Below, one piece after another: positions 1 to 7,161 of a DNA stretch of 10,545 bases. How positions within the stretch are numbered: the stretch's first letter is position 1; the number at the start of each line of letters is the position of its first letter. The translations under genes were made by a program, and so were the position numbers. The DNA comes from an uncultured Pseudorhodobacter sp. (GTDB lineage Bacteria > Pseudomonadota > Alphaproteobacteria > Rhodobacterales > Rhodobacteraceae). The notes beneath the pieces are model-generated. The model had not been told where the DNA came from. It searched no databases and was given only the letters and a program-made list of their open reading frames with translations. The DNA is taken from assembly GCA_945952425.1 (NCBI GenBank), contig CAMFIX010000061.1, positions 1 to 10,545 on the forward strand. Direction: 5' to 3'.

Positions 1-2664
1 CAGGTAATCCGCCTTCTTCTTGCTGATCGCCCAGCCGAGGTTGAGGTCTTGCGGGATCACGGTGCCATCGGTCTCGTCGCCGATCATGATGAAGCCCTTT
101 TCGGCCCGCATGATATGCATCGCCTCGGTGCCATAGGGGACGATGCCGAAGGGCGCACCGGCCTTGTGGATCGCCTCCCACAGCGCGAGGCCGTGGCTGG
201 CGGGGACGGCGATTTCATAGGACAGCTCGCCCGAGAAGCTGATGCGATGCACCCGCACCGGCAGACCGCCAAGCGTGCCATCGGCGAAGGTCATGAAGGG
301 GATCGCTTCGGCAGAGACATCCATGCCGCCCAAAGCCTCCAGCACCTTGCGCGCTTTCGGGCCCGCGACGGCGATCTGCGCATATTGCTCGGTGACATTG
401 GCGGTATAGACCTGCCAATCCCACCATTCGCATTGCAGCCAGTCCTCCATATGGGCATGGATGCGCTCGGCGCCGCCGGTGGTGGTGTGGCAGAGCCAGG
501 AGTCTTCGCTGAGGCGAATGACCACGCCGTCATCGCTCAGGAACCCGCTTTCGCTGCACATCAGCCCGTAGCGGCATTTGCCGATGCCAAGGTTCGACAT
601 GACATTGGTGTAAAGCATGTCGAGGAATTTCCCGGCATCCGGGCCCTTGACGATGATCTTGCCGAGGGTCGAGGCGTCCAGCGTTCCAACGCCGCTGCGG
701 ACGGCAAGGATTTCGCGCTCGACCGCCTGGCCATGGGTCTCGCCCCCCACCGGGAAGCAATAGGGCCTGCGCCAGAGGCCGACGGGCTCCAGATAGGCGT
801 TATGCGCCTCGTGCCAGGCGTGGATCGGGCTTTTGCGCAAAGGCTGGAAGATCTCGCCCCGGGCTTCGCCGGCCAGAGCGCCCAGGGTGACGGGCGTATA
901 GGGCGGGCGGAAGGTGGTGGTGCCGACATTGGGGATCTCGGCATTCAGGGCACCGGCGAGGATCGCCAGGCCGTTGATGTTGGAGAGTTTCCCCTGATCG
1001 GTCGCCATGCCGAGCGTGGTGTAACGCTTGGTGTGCTCGACCGATTCATAGCCCTCGCGGGCCGCAAGCTGCACGTCGGAGACCTTCACGTCGTTCTGGT
1101 AATCCAGCCACATCTTGGCGCGCAGATGGATGGCGGCGCCTTGCGGCATGGTCCAGACGGCTTCCAGGGGCGCCTCTTCGGAGGGCGCTGCCTGGGCTGC
1201 GGTCCATTGGCCCACGCCTGCGGCAGCGGCGCCGCCTTGCGCCGCGTCTGTCAGGACCGCGGTCGCCTGCAGGTGACCATTGGCCGCGCCGACCGGATAG
1301 ACCATGGCGAGGCCGTCATGGCTGGTGGGCGGCTTGGTGGCATCGGGGCGGAACATCGCGCCTTCGGTGTCCCAGGTGAGCTTGCCGCCGCAATGGCTCC
1401 ACAGGTGGACGACCGGAGACCAGCCGCCCGACATGGCAACCGCATCGCAGGCGATCTCTTCCAGCACGGCGCCTTCGCCGGCCTGCATGCAAAGCGCCAC
1501 GCCGGTGACGCGCTTGCCCCCCTTGACCTTGGCGATGCCTTTGCCGGTCTCGACCCGGATGCCCATGGCACGGGCCTTCTGCGGCAAGGGGCCATTGGCC
1601 TGGGCGCGCGCATCGACCACGACCGGCACGGCCAGCCCCGCCTCTTTCAACGCAATGGCGGTGCGATAGGCATCGTCGTTGTTGGTGACGACGACCGTCC
1701 GGTCGCCCGGCGAGACCGCCCAGTTGACCACGTAATCGCGCACCGCGCTGGCCAGCATGACGCCCGGCACATCGTTGCCCGCAAAGGCCAGCGGCCGCTC
1801 CAGCGCGCCGGTGGCGGCGACGATGCGCGTCGCGCGGATGCGCCAGAGCCGCTTTTTCGGCCGCCCGTCGCCCGGGGTGTGATCGGCGACCCGCTCTTCG
1901 GCCAGGACATAGCCGTGGTCATAGACGCCCGAGACCATGGCGCGGGTTTTCAGGGTGACGTTGGGCATGGCCCCCAGCGCCGCAACGGTGGCGGCGATCC
2001 AGTCGGCGGCCGGGCGGCCCTCGATCATGTCGCCATCCACAGGGGCGCGGCCGCCCCAATGGGGGGCCTGCTCCAAAAGGATGACCCGGGCGCCGCCCGA
2101 GGCCGCGGCAAGCGCCGCCTGCAGGCCCGCGATGCCGCCGCCCGCGACCAGCACGTCGCAGAAGTCATAGGCCTGTTCGTAATGATCGGCATCGGCGTCC
2201 TTCGGCGCCTTGCCGAGACCGGCGGAGTGGCGGATCACCGGCTCGAAGACATGTTTCCAGGCAAAGCGCGGATGGATGAAGGTCTTGTAATAGAACCCGC
2301 CCGGCAAGAAGCGCCCCAGCGTGTTGTTGACCGCGCCCACGTCGAACTCCAGGCTCGGCCAGTGGTTCTGGCTGGTCATCGTCGCGCCGGAGAAAAGCTC
2401 CGTCGTGGTGACGCGCTGGTTGGGTTCGAACCGCGCCCCAGTCCCAAGATTGACGAGCGCATTGGGCTCTTCGGCGCCACTGGCCACGAGCCCCCGCGGC
2501 CGGTGATACTTGAAGCTGCGGCCCAGCAGCATCTGGTCGGCGCCAAGCAGGGCCGAGGCGAGCGTGTCGCCCTGATAGCCCTTCAACCGCTTGCCGTTGA
2601 ACGAAAATTCCAGGGCCTTGCTGCGGTCGATCAGCCGCCCGCCCTTCGACAGTCGCGTGCTCAT
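1..2664 (-). CDS. soxA: Sarcosine oxidase alpha subunit (heterotetrameric type), C-terminus cut by the window edge
   Basis: Large subunit of cytoplasmic heterotetrameric sarcosine oxidase, which oxidises sarcosine to glycine, makes H2O2 and passes the methyl carbon to tetrahydrofolate. The 888 codons present start MSTRLSKGGRLIDRSKALEF. Residues about 15-100 look like the N-terminal ferredoxin-fold domain of the family (HRPRGLVASGAEEPNAL near 54-70). A Rossmann dinucleotide motif, VLVAGGGIAGLQAAL, lies at about 171-185 and is known in the family to hold NAD+. From about 613 the protein becomes a GcvT-like folate-binding domain (YLEPVGLWRRPYCFPVGGE, GKCRYGLMCSESGFLSDDG, FSGELSYEIAVP, AEKGFIMIGDETDGTVIPQD). 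The family is about 1000 residues long, so roughly 110 are missing past the left edge. The ATG overlaps the soxD stop as ATGA, which fixes the start and implies translational coupling. soxG is the expected next gene. No frameshift was seen. Confidence 0.97.
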   Translation of the reverse strand, partial: MSTRLSKGGRLIDRSKALEFSFNGKRLKGYQGDTLASALLGADQMLLGRSFKYHRPRGLVASGAEEPNALVNLGTGARFEPNQRVTTTELFSGATMTSQNHWPSLEFDVGAVNNTLGRFLPGGFYYKTFIHPRFAWKHVFEPVIRHSAGLGKAPKDADADHYEQAYDFCDVLVAGGGIAGLQAALAAASGGARVILLEQAPHWGGRAPVDGDMIEGRPAADWIAATVAALGAMPNVTLKTRAMVSGVYDHGYVLAEERVADHTPGDGRPKKRLWRIRATRIVAATGALERPLAFAGNDVPGVMLASAVRDYVVNWAVSPGDRTVVVTNNDDAYRTAIALKEAGLAVPVVVDARAQANGPLPQKARAMGIRVETGKGIAKVKGGKRVTGVALCMQAGEGAVLEEIACDAVAMSGGWSPVVHLWSHCGGKLTWDTEGAMFRPDATKPPTSHDGLAMVYPVGAANGHLQATAVLTDAAQGGAAAAGVGQWTAAQAAPSEEAPLEAVWTMPQGAAIHLRAKMWLDYQNDVKVSDVQLAAREGYESVEHTKRYTTLGMATDQGKLSNINGLAILAGALNAEIPNVGTTTFRPPYTPVTLGALAGEARGEIFQPLRKSPIHAWHEAHNAYLEPVGLWRRPYCFPVGGETHGQAVEREILAVRSGVGTLDASTLGKIIVKGPDAGKFLDMLYTNVMSNLGIGKCRYGLMCSESGFLSDDGVVIRLSEDSWLCHTTTGGAERIHAHMEDWLQCEWWDWQVYTANVTEQYAQIAVAGPKARKVLEALGGMDVSAEAIPFMTFADGTLGGLPVRVHRISFSGELSYEIAVPASHGLALWEAIHKAGAPFGIVPYGTEAMHIMRAEKGFIMIGDETDGTVIPQDLNLGWAISKKKADYL

Positions 2665-2984
2665 TTGAAGCCCTTCCAGTCCGGCCGCTTGGCCTTGATC
2701 TTGTCCTGCAGGTCTTGCGGAGGCGCGGAGACCTGCGCGGGATAGGTGCCGAAGACCTCCAAAGTCGCCGTGCAGCGCGCCGCGAGGAACCACTTGCCGC
2801 AGCCATAGGCATGGCGCCAGCGTTCGAAATGCACGCCCTTGGGGTTCTTGCGGGCGAACATATAGGCCTCGAACTCTTCATCCGAAGAGCCGGGGCCGAA
2901 GCGCTTCAGATGCGCCTCGCCGCCGGGGGAGAGCTCGGTTTCCTCGGCCATCACCCCGCAGTAGGGGCATTCCAGCGTCAGCAT
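2661..2984 (-). CDS. soxD: Sarcosine oxidase delta subunit
   Basis: Small zinc-binding subunit of heterotetrameric sarcosine oxidase; 107 residues, usual for the family (about 100). The start MLTLECPYCG and the later RHAYGCGKWF give C6, C9, H58 and C62, the expected Cys-Cys-His-Cys zinc set. The segment EEFEAYMFARKNPKGVHFER is typical of SoxD. I chose the internal ATG at 2984 because AAAGGA lies about seven bases upstream. An upstream in-frame TTG at 3002 would add six residues not seen in relatives. The stop overlaps the soxA ATG (ATGA). Three hairpins lie just upstream, between this gene and the membrane protein gene, and may set the relative expression of the two operon halves. Confidence 0.96.
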   Translation of the reverse strand: MLTLECPYCGVMAEETELSPGGEAHLKRFGPGSSDEEFEAYMFARKNPKGVHFERWRHAYGCGKWFLAARCTATLEVFGTYPAQVSAPPQDLQDKIKAKRPDWKGFK

Positions 2985-3008
2985 GACGACATCCTTTCGC
3001 AACGGGTT

Positions 3009-3091
3009 GAATTTTCTGCGAAAATTCGAATTGGTGCGTTTTCTGCGAAAACGCCGGCAACGCGCGGGACGTGATTTTTCGCCGAAAAATC
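3009..3091. repeat. Three tandem TTTTC-NNN-GAAAA hairpins inside the sox operon
   Basis: Three short perfect inverted repeats lie in the 109 bp between the membrane protein stop and the soxD start. Positions 3009-3027: GAATTTTC-TGC-GAAAATTC. Positions 3036-3054: GCGTTTTC-TGC-GAAAACGC. Positions 3073-3091: GATTTTTC-GCC-GAAAAATC. Each has an 8-bp stem and a 3-nt loop; the first two share the core TTTTCTGCGAAAA. They are far more AT-rich than the surroundings. No T-run follows any of them on the minus strand, so they are not standard Rho-independent terminators. They could be processing or stability hairpins, partial terminators, or binding sites for a protein. Confidence 0.85.
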
Positions 3092-3093
3092 GC

Positions 3094-3591
3094 CTAGCAG
3101 GGCACCCGGCCGCATTTCAGCAGCTCGACGGGAATATCCCCGAAAGCCCAGATCAGCGTGCCCATGAACAGCCAGAAAGCCTGCACCCGCAAGGCCGCCT
3201 CGTGCTGGCGGCGCAACCGCGTCTTGGCCTCGCGGTAGCTGATGTGGCGCTGCTTGGCGATCTCGTCGAACATCGCGGCGATGCGCGCCTTCTGCTTGGC
3301 GCTGGCGGGCAGAACCTCGCCCTCCGCGGGCTTGCGCATCGCGACCAGGTGCTCGCGCCGCGCCGATTGGCGCAGCATCCACCAGTCGTCCGTCGTGCGC
3401 GGATCGAAGAAATACAGCCAGGCCGCCACGCCCGCCACGATCGCCCCGGCCCGCGGCAACCAGAGCCCGGTCAGCCAGACATCCATCCCGGCGCCGAGCC
3501 CCAGAACCATCATGGCCCAGGTGTGATAGAAAACCGCGGTCTTGCCTTCCAGATACTGCCCGATCCGGCTGCGATGGCGCTCGTGCAGCAC
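3094..3591 (-). CDS. Unrecognised membrane protein encoded between soxB and soxD
   Basis: 165-residue protein of unknown function. Two hydrophobic segments near the N-terminus (about 23-43 and 46-62, the second VAGVAAWLYF) are followed by a charged, largely helical region (about 65-135, rich in R, K, E) and a third hydrophobic segment (about 137-155, FWLFMGTLIWAFGDIP). It probably sits in the inner membrane with the central region in the cytoplasm. The start is GTG, supported by GGAGGA six to seven bases upstream on the minus strand. It lies 60 bp after soxB and 109 bp before soxD, same strand, so it is almost surely co-transcribed with the oxidase genes. The oxidase is soluble, so this protein is not a known subunit; a link to sarcosine uptake or to regulation would be pure inference. 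Confidence 0.85.
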   Translation of the reverse strand: MLHERHRSRIGQYLEGKTAVFYHTWAMMVLGLGAGMDVWLTGLWLPRAGAIVAGVAAWLYFFDPRTTDDWWMLRQSARREHLVAMRKPAEGEVLPASAKQKARIAAMFDEIAKQRHISYREAKTRLRRQHEAALRVQAFWLFMGTLIWAFGDIPVELLKCGRVPC

Positions 3592-3614
3592 GATTTTCCT
3601 CCGCCCCGGACGAC

Positions 3615-3636
3615 ATCAGCGCCGGATGCGCCTGAT
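3615..3636 (-). other. Possible hairpin just after soxB
   Basis: Sixteen bases after the soxB stop, ATCAGCGC (3615-3622) can pair with GCG-C-CTGAT (3628-3636). This gives an 8-bp stem with one bulged base and the loop CGGAT. No T-run follows. It lies upstream of the membrane gene ribosome binding site and could protect the 3' end of soxB mRNA. Stems this size also arise by chance in GC-rich DNA. Confidence 0.3.
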
Positions 3637-3651
3637 ATGCCGCAATCCGGA

Positions 3652-4920
3652 TCAATGCGCCACCCCCGCCGCAACGGATTCGTCGATGAACCGGCCCTCC
3701 TTGAAGCGCCACATGTCGAATTCCGCCGCCAAGGGCCCCGGCTCGCCCTTGGCCATCAACTCGGCCATCGCCCAGCCCGAGCCCGGGATGGCCTTGAACC
3801 CGCCCGTGCCCCAGCCGCAGTTGATGAAGCAATTGCCAAGCGGGGTCTTGGAAATCAGCGGTGAGCGGTCGCCGGTCATATCGACGATCCCGCCCCATTG
3901 CCGCAGCATCTTCAGGCGCGAGATCATCGGGAAGGTCTCGATCAACGCCCGCAGCGTTTCCTCGATATGGTGCCACGAGCCGCGCTGGGTGTAGTTGTTG
4001 AACCCGTCGGTGCCGCCGCCGATCACCATCTCGCCCTTGTCGGATTGCGACATGTAACCGTGGACGGTGTTGGCCATGACGACCACATCCATGCAAGGTT
4101 TGATGGGTTCCGAGACCATGGCCTGCAGCGCCACGGCCTCGATGGGCAGGCGGAAGCCCGCCATTTCGGCCAGCTGGCCCGAATGGCCTGCCACGACGAA
4201 GCCCACCTTCTTGGCGCCGATATAGCCCTTGGTCGTCTCGATCCCGGTGACGTGGCCATTCTCCGAGGTCACGCCCTTGACCTCGCAATTCTGGATGATG
4301 TCCATGCCCATGGCGGAACAGGCCCGCGCGTAGCCCCAGGCCACCGCGTCATGGCGCGCCGTGCCGCCGCGCGCCTGGTAGAGGGCGCCCAGGATCGGAT
4401 AGCGCGGCCCGTCGATGTTGATGATCGGGACCAGCTCTTTCACCTTTTGCGGCGAAATCCATTCCGTCTGCACGCCCTGCAGCGTGTTGGCATGAACCGT
4501 GCGCAGATAGCCCCGCACCTCGTGATGGGTCTGGCCCAGCATCAAGAGCCCGCGGGGGCTGAACATGACGTTGTAATTCAGCTCCTGCGACAGCGTCTCA
4601 TACAGGCTGCGCGCCTTTTCGTAGATCGCGGCAGAGGGGTCTTGCAGGTAGTTCGACCGGATGATCGTGGTGTTGCGGCCCGTATTGCCGCCGCCGAGCC
4701 AGCCCTTCTCGATCACCGCGACATTGGTGATCCCGTGGTTCTTGCCCAGGTAATAGGCCGTCGCCAGCCCATGCCCGCCCGCCCCCACGATGATCGCGTC
4801 ATAGGCCTTCTTCGGCGCGGGCGAGACCCAGGCCTTCTCCCAGCCCATGTGCCAATTGAGCGCCTCGCGCGCCAGCGCAAAGACGGAATAGCGTTTCATC
4901 GAGCGATTTTCGGCGGTCAT
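3652..4920 (-). CDS. soxB: Sarcosine oxidase beta subunit (FAD/FMN subunit)
   Basis: Catalytic flavin subunit of heterotetrameric sarcosine oxidase, a DAO-family FAD enzyme that oxidises sarcosine and passes electrons to FMN and O2. It has 422 residues against roughly 405-417 for the family. The FAD Rossmann motif DAIIVGAGGHGLATAYYL is at 41-58, followed by NTGRNTTIIRSNYL at 79-92. ARHDAVAWGYAR at 188-199 contains H190, at the place where relatives attach FMN covalently. The C-terminal NCGWGTGGFKAIPG at 367-380 is a family signature. The ATG at 4920 is preceded by AGAGGGG and overlaps the stop of a short upstream ORF as ATGA. An alternative ATG at 4899 (MKRYSVFALAREAL) matches common SoxB starts but lacks a ribosome binding site. 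This is the first large gene of the operon. Confidence 0.97.
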   Translation of the reverse strand: MTAENRSMKRYSVFALAREALNWHMGWEKAWVSPAPKKAYDAIIVGAGGHGLATAYYLGKNHGITNVAVIEKGWLGGGNTGRNTTIIRSNYLQDPSAAIYEKARSLYETLSQELNYNVMFSPRGLLMLGQTHHEVRGYLRTVHANTLQGVQTEWISPQKVKELVPIINIDGPRYPILGALYQARGGTARHDAVAWGYARACSAMGMDIIQNCEVKGVTSENGHVTGIETTKGYIGAKKVGFVVAGHSGQLAEMAGFRLPIEAVALQAMVSEPIKPCMDVVVMANTVHGYMSQSDKGEMVIGGGTDGFNNYTQRGSWHHIEETLRALIETFPMISRLKMLRQWGGIVDMTGDRSPLISKTPLGNCFINCGWGTGGFKAIPGSGWAMAELMAKGEPGPLAAEFDMWRFKEGRFIDESVAAGVAH

Positions 4921-4961
4921 TCCAGCCCCTCTTTCAGCGCATCCGCGATGGACCCATCCAT
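4917..4961 (-). CDS. Candidate 14-residue leader peptide coupled to soxB
   Basis: A 15-codon ORF, MDGSIADALKEGLE plus stop, ends in the ATGA that also holds the soxB ATG. The soxB ribosome binding site (AGAGGGG) lies within it. A run of six G six bases before its ATG could serve as a weak Shine-Dalgarno site. It may be a leader peptide for coupled translation. Alternatively the true soxB start is elsewhere and the overlap is chance. The evidence is the ATGA overlap and plausible composition only. Confidence 0.35.
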   Translation of the reverse strand: MDGSIADALKEGLE

Positions 4962-4974
4962 GGCAGGCCCCCCG

Positions 4975-5002
4975 GTTTTATCTTGGGCACCAAGCGTCAC
5001 AA
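4975..5002 (-). promoter_or_regulatory. Possible sox operon promoter
   Basis: On the minus strand TTGTGA (4997-5002) and TAAAAC (4975-4980) are separated by 16 bp, a loose fit to housekeeping sigma -35 and -10 boxes. A start near 4968 would leave almost no leader before the short ORF at 4961. The -10 match is poor. The divergent ccmI promoter must lie in the same roughly 180-bp region; TGTAAT at 5111-5116 is a possible -10 for it, but I found no good -35. Confidence 0.2.
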
Positions 5003-5143
5003 TGGGGAAAATTGCGACAAGATGTCGGGCGAGAGCCGAAGAGCGACCTTTCGCCCCATCACCATCCCGCCAAGACGCCCGCTTGGGCCTTTTGTCGCGG
5101 CCCGCAGCCCTGTAATCAGGGGGCGCAATCGGAAAGGCAGCGG

Positions 5144-6355
5144 ATGGTCACGTTCTGGATTTCGGCGGGGGCGATGTGCCTCATGGTGGTCGTGGTTCTG
5201 CTCCAGGCCCTGCGGCGCGGCGCCGAGGGTCAGGGGGCGGAGGATGTTGCGATCTACCGCGACCAGCTGGCCGAGACCGAGCGCGACATGGCGCGCGGCG
5301 TGCTGGCGCCCGAGGATGCTCAGCGGCTGAAGGTGGAAATCTCGCGCCGGCTGTTGGAGGCGTCGAACCGGGCCGAGACGGCGGCGCGCGCCCTGCCCCG
5401 CTGGCTGCCCGGCGCGGCGATTGCGGCGCTTCTGGCGCTGGGCGTGATCCTTTATAACGGTGCGGGGCCCATCGAGGGGCTCGGCGCGCCGGGTTACGGC
5501 GACTTCCCCATCGCGCTGCGCCTGTCGGAGGCGCAGAAGGCCTATGACACGCGGCCCTCGCAGGATGCGGCCGAGGCCGCCCGCCCGGCCTGGGCGCCGC
5601 CCAGCGGCACCGATGCCCAGACGCTGGACCTGATGGCAAAGCTGCGCACCGCCGTGGCCGCCCGGCCCGACGACCTGCAGGGGCATCAGCTTTTGGTCGA
5701 CAACGAGGTGAAGCTCGGGAATTTCGTCTCGGCCCGCAAGGCGCAGGAGGGGGTGCTTGCGATCCTCGGGCCCAAGGCGACCGAGGCCGATTGGCTGAAG
5801 GCGGCGGAGCTGAAGATCTATGCGGCCGGCGGGCTGGTGACGCCCGAGGCCGAGGCGGCGCTGGCCGAGGTGCTGAGCCGCGACCCCAAGAACGGCGCCG
5901 CGCGGTTCTGGATCGGGCTGATGGCCGCGCAGGTCGGACGGCCCGACCGCGCCTTCCAGATGTGGCAGCCCCTGCTGGACGAGGGGCCGCAGGATGCCCC
6001 GTGGATCGCCCCGATCCGCGCCCAGATCGAAAACGTCGCCGCCGCCGCGGGCGTGCCCTTTACCCTGCCGGACGCAAAGGGGCCCTCGGCCTCGGACGTG
6101 GCGGGGGCGGCGCAGATGTCGCCCGAAGACCGCCAGAAGATGATCGAGGGCATGGTGGGGGGCCTGGAATCCCGCCTGATGGAAGGGGGCGGGCCGGTGG
6201 AGGATTGGGTCAAGCTGATCAACGCGCTTGGCGTCCTGAAGGCCACCGACCGCGCCAAGGCGGCCTATGAGAAGGCGAAGGGCCAGCTTGCCGCCGATCC
6301 GGGCGCGCTTTCGGCGCTGCAGGCGGCGGCCGTGCAAGCCGGGGTGACGCCATGA
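5144..6355 (+). CDS. ccmI: Cytochrome c biogenesis protein CcmI (CycH-like)
   Basis: Membrane-anchored chaperone that delivers apocytochrome c to the haem ligation machinery (System I). 403 residues. TM1 is about 2-20 (FWISAGAMCLMVVVVLL). A cytoplasmic loop then carries the CcmI signature YRDQLAETERDMARGVL (38-54) and EISRRLLEASNR. TM2 is about 87-105 (WLPGAAIAALLALGVILY). The rest, periplasmic by family topology, includes GAPGYGDFPIALR (114-126) and a TPR-like helical region from about 155 (DDLQGHQLLVDNEVKLGNF, WLKAAELKIYAAGG, NGAARFWIGLMAAQVGRPDRAF). A longer frame opens at 5012, but the ATG at 5144 directly precedes the membrane helix and has GGAAAGG upstream. The stop overlaps the ruvX ATG (ATGA). 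It diverges from the sox operon. Confidence 0.93.
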   Translation: MVTFWISAGAMCLMVVVVLLQALRRGAEGQGAEDVAIYRDQLAETERDMARGVLAPEDAQRLKVEISRRLLEASNRAETAARALPRWLPGAAIAALLALGVILYNGAGPIEGLGAPGYGDFPIALRLSEAQKAYDTRPSQDAAEAARPAWAPPSGTDAQTLDLMAKLRTAVAARPDDLQGHQLLVDNEVKLGNFVSARKAQEGVLAILGPKATEADWLKAAELKIYAAGGLVTPEAEAALAEVLSRDPKNGAARFWIGLMAAQVGRPDRAFQMWQPLLDEGPQDAPWIAPIRAQIENVAAAAGVPFTLPDAKGPSASDVAGAAQMSPEDRQKMIEGMVGGLESRLMEGGGPVEDWVKLINALGVLKATDRAKAAYEKAKGQLAADPGALSALQAAAVQAGVTP

Positions 6356-6831
6356 TCCTGCCCGCAATCGCGGATTTCGCCGCCGCCCTGCCGCGCCATG
6401 GCGCGCTGGCGGGGCTGGACCTCGGCACGGTGACCATCGGCGTGGCGATTTCGGACACAAGGCGCATGGTCGCCTCGCCCGCGACGGTCATCAAGCGGGT
6501 GAAGTTCACCCAGGACGCCGCCGCCCTTCTGGAGCTTTGCGCCCGGCGCGAGGTGGTGGGGCTGGTGCTGGGCCTGCCCTTGAACATGGACGGCAGCCGC
6601 GGCCCCCGCGTGCAATCGACCGAGGCCTTCGCGCGCAACCTGGAAAAGCTGACGCCGCTGCCGATCACCTTCTGGGACGAGAGGCTCTCCACCGTCGCCG
6701 CCGAGCGCGTGCTGCTGGCGGCGGATACATCTCGGAAACGTCGCGACGAGGTGATCGACCAGGTCGCCGCCGGGTATATCCTGCAAGGCGCCCTGGATCG
6801 GATGGGCGCGGGAGGGATGAATGTCGGATGA
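6352..6831 (+). CDS. ruvX: Putative pre-16S rRNA nuclease / Holliday junction resolvase-like protein RuvX (YqgF)
   Basis: RNase H-fold nuclease of the YqgF family, linked in E. coli to 16S rRNA 5' end maturation; Holliday junction cleavage has also been proposed. 159 residues. Family motifs occur in order: GLDLGTVTIGVAISD (21-35, catalytic D23), VLGLPLNMDGSRGPR (72-86), FWDERLST (108-115, E110) and DEVIDQVAAGYIL (132-144, D136). The acidic residues expected for metal binding are all present. The ATG overlaps the ccmI stop by four bases, so translation is probably coupled. The gene overlaps the next one by 11 bp. Confidence 0.95.
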   Translation: MILPAIADFAAALPRHGALAGLDLGTVTIGVAISDTRRMVASPATVIKRVKFTQDAAALLELCARREVVGLVLGLPLNMDGSRGPRVQSTEAFARNLEKLTPLPITFWDERLSTVAAERVLLAADTSRKRRDEVIDQVAAGYILQGALDRMGAGGMNVG

Positions 6832-7060
6832 AATCTGGCGGCGGGCCGAGGTGGAAAGCCCTTGCGTGAAGATCTGCGTCATCCATCCGGCGGCGCGGAT
6901 CTGCGTCGGCTGCCACCGCTCGATCGAGGAAATCGCGGGCTGGGGGCGGATGACGCCGGAGGAGCGCCGCGCCGTGATGGCCGATCTGCCGGGCCGCGCA
7001 GGCCGCTTGAGCCAGCGCCGCGGCGGAAGGCTGGGACGGACGGGGGGCTCTGCCGACTGA
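6821..7060 (+). CDS. DUF1289 family small cysteine protein
   Basis: 79-residue protein of unknown biochemical role. The DUF1289 core is clear: SPCVKICVIHPAARICVGCHRSIEEIAGW, with C15, C19, C28 and C31 forming a likely metal site, then RMTPEERRAVMADLP (43-57). The tail from about 58 is basic (GRAGRLSQRRGGRLGR). The ATG follows GGAGGGATGA and lies inside the end of ruvX. The last codons and the stop sit inside the first copy of a short GC-rich repeat (7045-7059), so the C-terminal GGSAD may be repeat-derived. Third gene of the ccmI-ruvX cluster. Confidence 0.92.
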   Translation: MSDEIWRRAEVESPCVKICVIHPAARICVGCHRSIEEIAGWGRMTPEERRAVMADLPGRAGRLSQRRGGRLGRTGGSAD

Positions 7061-7161
7061 ACCGGCGGATGACCCGGGGGCCGCGGCCCTGCCGACTGGT
7101 CGGGCGGGCTCTGCCGACTGCGGGGGCGGCGACAGGGCGGCAGGTTTGGGCTCTGCCGACG
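7045..7161. repeat. Four copies of a GGGCTCTGCCGACTG-type repeat
   Basis: Copies: 7045-7059 (GGGCTCTGCCGACTG), 7087-7098 (CCCTGCCGACTG, shortened 5' end), 7106-7120 (full identical copy) and 7148-7161 (GGGCTCTGCCGACG). Spacing is irregular, so this is a cluster and not a regular array or CRISPR. Copy 2 is followed by GTCGG and can fold as CCGAC-TG-GTCGG. Copy 1 includes the DUF1289 stop codon. The reverse complement, CAGTCGGCAGAGCCC, resembles CAGTCGGCGCAGAGC inside the tandem repeat at 7513-7668. Confidence 0.8.

Noticed and set aside
49..2745. 898-codon open frame on the plus strand
   Set aside because: It lies antisense to soxA, whose protein motifs are unmistakable on the minus strand. 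Its product is a His/Gly/Asp-rich shadow typical of GC-rich genes, with no domain.
3898..5115. 405-codon plus-strand open frame opposite soxB
   Set aside because: Antisense shadow of soxB with no motifs, and no separate ribosome binding site.
5012..5143. N-terminal extension of CcmI by 44 residues
   Set aside because: The extension is unlike CcmI, comes before the first membrane helix, and the ATG at 5144 has its own ribosome binding site.
7045..7161. Possible CRISPR-like array
   Set aside because: Repeat spacing is irregular, units are about 15 bp and not fully conserved, spacers are not uniform, and no cas genes are nearby.
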